From NCBI GenBank assembly GCA_032122355.1, contig JAUMCS010000058.1:1-7874 (forward strand): a DNA stretch of 7,874 bases, in the 5' to 3' direction. This document shows positions 6,005 through 7,874 of this stretch, piece by piece (the first letter of the stretch is position 1; the number at the start of each line of letters is the position of its first letter). This DNA is from RFTU01 sp032122355. GTDB taxonomy: Bacteria > Pseudomonadota > Gammaproteobacteria > Burkholderiales > Burkholderiaceae_C. Made by a program: the position numbers and the translations under genes. The notes beneath the pieces are model-generated. The model did not search any database and had not been told where the DNA came from. It worked only from the letters and a program-made list of their open reading frames with translations.

Positions 6005-6022
6005 CCTGATGGCCCCATTTTT
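5999..6022 (+). terminator. Intrinsic terminator/attenuator between rpsB and tsf
   Basis: An 8-bp GC-rich stem, ATGGGGCC (5999-6006) with GGCCCCAT (6011-6018), has a TGAT tetraloop and runs into a T-tract (6018-6022). It ends only 17 nt before the tsf ATG. Because tsf has no obvious promoter of its own in the gap, this is likely a partial terminator that lowers tsf expression relative to rpsB, as is known for the E. coli rpsB-tsf gap. Confidence 0.82.
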
Positions 6023-6039
6023 AAATACGGAGAAACTAA

Positions 6040-6939
6040 ATGCCCGCGATTACCGCCTCTATGGTTGCCGAACTGCGCGCCAAAACCGACGCCCCCATGA
6101 TGGAATGCAAAAAAGCCCTCACGGAAGCTGATGGCGATATGGTTCGTGCCGAAGAAATTTTGCGCGTCAAGCTCGGCAATAAAGCGGGCAAGGCTGCTGC
6201 TCGTATCACCGCCGAAGGCGTGATTGCCGCAGCCGTGAACGGCGCTACCGGTGCCATGATTGAAATCAACTGTGAAACCGACTTCGTTTCCAAAAATGAT
6301 GCCTTCTTGGCTTTTGCCAAGGCTTGTGCTGAACTGGTAGCCAGCCACAACCCAGCCGATGTGGCCGCATTATCCAACCTGCCTTTGGCCCAAGAATCCT
6401 TTGGTCCCACGGTTGAAGACGTACGCAAAGGCTTGATCGGCAAAATCGGCGAAAACATGACTATCCGCCGCTTCCAACGCTATGCGGGTGGTGGCAACCT
6501 GGCCAGCTACTTACATGGCACCCGCATTGGTGTGATGGTTGAATTTGATGGCGAAACCACGGCTGCAAAAGATGTCGCCATGCACATTGCCGCCATGAAA
6601 CCCGCTGCCCTTTCAGCTCAAGATGTACCCGCTGACTTAATCGAAAAAGAGCGCAAAATTGCCACCGAAAAAGCCGCTGAGTCAGGCAAGCCCGCTGACA
6701 TCGTGGCCAAAATGGTCGAAGGCTCTGTACAAAAATTCATCAAAGAAGTCGCCCTGCTCGACCAAGTTTTTGTCAAGGCTGCCGATGGCAAACAAACCGT
6801 CAGCGCATACCTCAAAGGTGCCTCTACCCAAGTGAAATCATTCACGCTTTATGTGGTGGGTGAAGGCATTGAGAAAAAGCAAGACGATTTTGCTGCTGAA
6901 GTTGCAGCCCAAGTGGCGGCCGCTAGCAAAGCCGCTTAA
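6040..6939 (+). CDS. tsf: Translation elongation factor Ts (EF-Ts)
   Basis: The 299-residue guanine-nucleotide exchange factor releases GDP from EF-Tu during elongation. The N-terminal UBA-like domain (about 1-55) contains the family signature TDAPMMECKKAL (16-27). The EF-Tu contact motif TDFV is at residues 80-83 within NCETDFVSKNDAF (77-89), the part that displaces Mg2+ from EF-Tu. The core repeats and coiled-coil region follow, including LHGTRIGVMVEF, and the C-terminus ends in an Ala-rich stretch. ATG 6040 has GGAG at 6029-6032. Length and motifs are normal for betaproteobacteria. Expression probably depends on read-through of the terminator at 5999-6022, and the gene is followed after 44 nt by pyrH on the same strand. 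Confidence 0.98.
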   Translation: MPAITASMVAELRAKTDAPMMECKKALTEADGDMVRAEEILRVKLGNKAGKAAARITAEGVIAAAVNGATGAMIEINCETDFVSKNDAFLAFAKACAELVASHNPADVAALSNLPLAQESFGPTVEDVRKGLIGKIGENMTIRRFQRYAGGGNLASYLHGTRIGVMVEFDGETTAAKDVAMHIAAMKPAALSAQDVPADLIEKERKIATEKAAESGKPADIVAKMVEGSVQKFIKEVALLDQVFVKAADGKQTVSAYLKGASTQVKSFTLYVVGEGIEKKQDDFAAEVAAQVAAASKAA

Positions 6940-6983
6940 TAAAAATCGTTTAGAATTTTTCTGGTTTCATTACAAGGTTGCTC

Positions 6984-7694
6984 ATGGCTCAATATCAGCG
7001 CATTTTACTCAAGCTCTCTGGTGAAGCCCTTATGGGTGATGATGCTTACGGCATCAACCGTGCCACGATTGTGCGCATGGTGCGTGAGATTGGTGAAATC
7101 ACTGCGATGGGCTGTGAAGTAGCCGTGGTCATTGGTGGTGGCAACATATTCCGAGGTGTGGCAGGCGGGGCGGTTGGCATGGACCGCGCGACTGCCGACT
7201 ACATGGGCATGCTAGCCACCGTCATGAACAGCCTGGCCCTTTCTGACACCATGCGACAAGAAGGCCTGGTTGCTCGGGTCATGAGTGCCATCGGCATAGA
7301 ACAAGTGGTCGAGCCCTATGTACGCCCCAAAGCCCTGCAATACCTAGAAGAAGGCAAGGTGGTGATTTTTGCGGCCGGTACCGGCAACCCATTTTTTACC
7401 ACCGATACGGCTGCGGCGCTGCGTGGCGCTGAAATTGGCGCACAAGTGGTGCTCAAAGCCACCAAGGTGGATGGCGTTTACAGCGCTGACCCCCAAAAAG
7501 ACCCTACCGCCACACGTTACTCGCACATCAGTTTTGATGATGCCATTGGCCGTAATTTACAAGTCATGGATGCGGCCGCCTTTGCCTTATGCCGCGATCA
7601 AAAATTACCCATCAAAGTGTTTAGCATCTTCAAGTCTGGCGCCCTCAAACGCGTGGTTCTGGGCGAAGACGAAGGCACTTTAGTGCACGTATAA
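6984..7694 (+). CDS. pyrH: UMP kinase (uridylate kinase)
   Basis: The 236-residue enzyme phosphorylates UMP to UDP with ATP in pyrimidine nucleotide synthesis. It belongs to the amino-acid-kinase fold and is a hexamer in the cytosol. Visible motifs are LLKLSGEAL (8-16, phosphate binding) and VVIGGGNIFRG (48-58). Next come DRATADYMGMLATVMN (67-82, UMP site), FAAGTGNPFFTTDTAA (129-144) and LKATKVDGVYSADP (157-170, nucleotide binding). I chose ATG 6984 because AAGG (6974-6977) lies 6 nt upstream and MAQYQRILLKLSGEAL is the usual family N-terminus; a TTG two codons earlier would overlap that spacing. The gap to tsf is 44 nt, AT-rich, without a terminator, so co-transcription is expected. Confidence 0.98.
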   Translation: MAQYQRILLKLSGEALMGDDAYGINRATIVRMVREIGEITAMGCEVAVVIGGGNIFRGVAGGAVGMDRATADYMGMLATVMNSLALSDTMRQEGLVARVMSAIGIEQVVEPYVRPKALQYLEEGKVVIFAAGTGNPFFTTDTAAALRGAEIGAQVVLKATKVDGVYSADPQKDPTATRYSHISFDDAIGRNLQVMDAAAFALCRDQKLPIKVFSIFKSGALKRVVLGEDEGTLVHV

Positions 7695-7724
7695 AAACCC
7701 CTTTAACTTGACGACAAATTCATC

Positions 7725-7874
7725 ATGACGATTGCCGATATCAAGAAGAATGCCGAATCCAAGATGGCCAAATCCATTGAGGCCTTCAAAGTTGAAATTC
7801 AAAAAATCCGAACGGGCCGTGCTCACCCTGGCATCCTCGATCAAGTCCAGGTGGATTACTACGGCTCCATGGTG
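7725..7874 (+). CDS. frr: Ribosome recycling factor, 5' part (runs off the window)
   Basis: Only the first 50 codons are in the window. The product starts MTIADIKKNAESKMAKSIEA and continues with FKVEIQKIRTGRAHPGILDQ (21-40) and VQVDYYGSMV (41-50). The IRTGRAHPGIL block and the YYGS turn are conserved in RRF, which works with EF-G to split post-termination ribosomes. ATG 7725 lies 30 nt after the pyrH stop and has no clear Shine-Dalgarno, so translation may depend partly on coupling to pyrH. The remaining roughly 135 codons of a normal 185-residue protein lie beyond the right edge. Confidence 0.96.
   Translation, partial: MTIADIKKNAESKMAKSIEAFKVEIQKIRTGRAHPGILDQVQVDYYGSMV

Noticed and set aside
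6944..6983. TAGAAT at 6951-6956 as an internal pyrH promoter
   Set aside because: No acceptable -35 lies 16-18 nt upstream, and the short AT-rich gap explains the match.

Overview
The window suggests a betaproteobacterium, most likely of the order Burkholderiales. This rests on the RpsB, EF-Ts and UMP kinase sequences and on the order rpsB-tsf-pyrH-frr, which is the conserved translation/UMP-kinase operon of that group. The genus cannot be fixed from the sequence alone.

Layout. (1) Positions 1-116 hold about five copies of a 21-25 bp tandem direct repeat, resembling the multiple terminal repeats of an IS21-type insertion sequence whose body would lie to the left. (2) At about 118-519 on the minus strand is a remnant of an ATP-binding (HATPase) protein, cut on one side by the repeats and on the other by an unrelated junction. 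(3) At 592-632 is a perfect 14-bp inverted repeat, directly followed by a GSU2403-family nucleotidyltransferase-fold gene (636-1625, +). (4) A HipB/HipA type II toxin-antitoxin pair (1726-3341, +) overlaps by 1 nt and has a recognisable promoter whose predicted start lies almost at the hipB ATG. (5) A convergent gene (3352-4893, -) encodes a bifunctional NAD(P)HX repair protein; its dehydratase half looks intact, but its epimerase half has lost key residues. A 13-bp inverted repeat sits exactly at both ends of this gene. (6) A 250-nt divergent regulatory region leads into rpsB, tsf, pyrH and the start of frr (to the window end, +).

Functionally, the left 3.3 kb is a small accessory patch: IS-end repeats, a broken signalling-type gene, an orphan nucleotidyltransferase and a toxin-antitoxin. 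It abuts the core chromosomal operon for ribosomal protein S2, EF-Ts, UMP kinase and ribosome recycling factor. The core operon carries two candidate RNA switches. In the rpsB leader, two upstream segments compete for one segment next to the Shine-Dalgarno. Between rpsB and tsf, a strong intrinsic terminator has an upstream sequence that can pair with its 5' arm.

No clearly new multi-gene system is visible. The most unusual items are the degenerate epimerase half of the NAD(P)HX repair protein, the inverted repeats that would preserve that gene's ribosome-binding site if the segment flipped, and the two mutually exclusive RNA folds in the rpsB-tsf unit.
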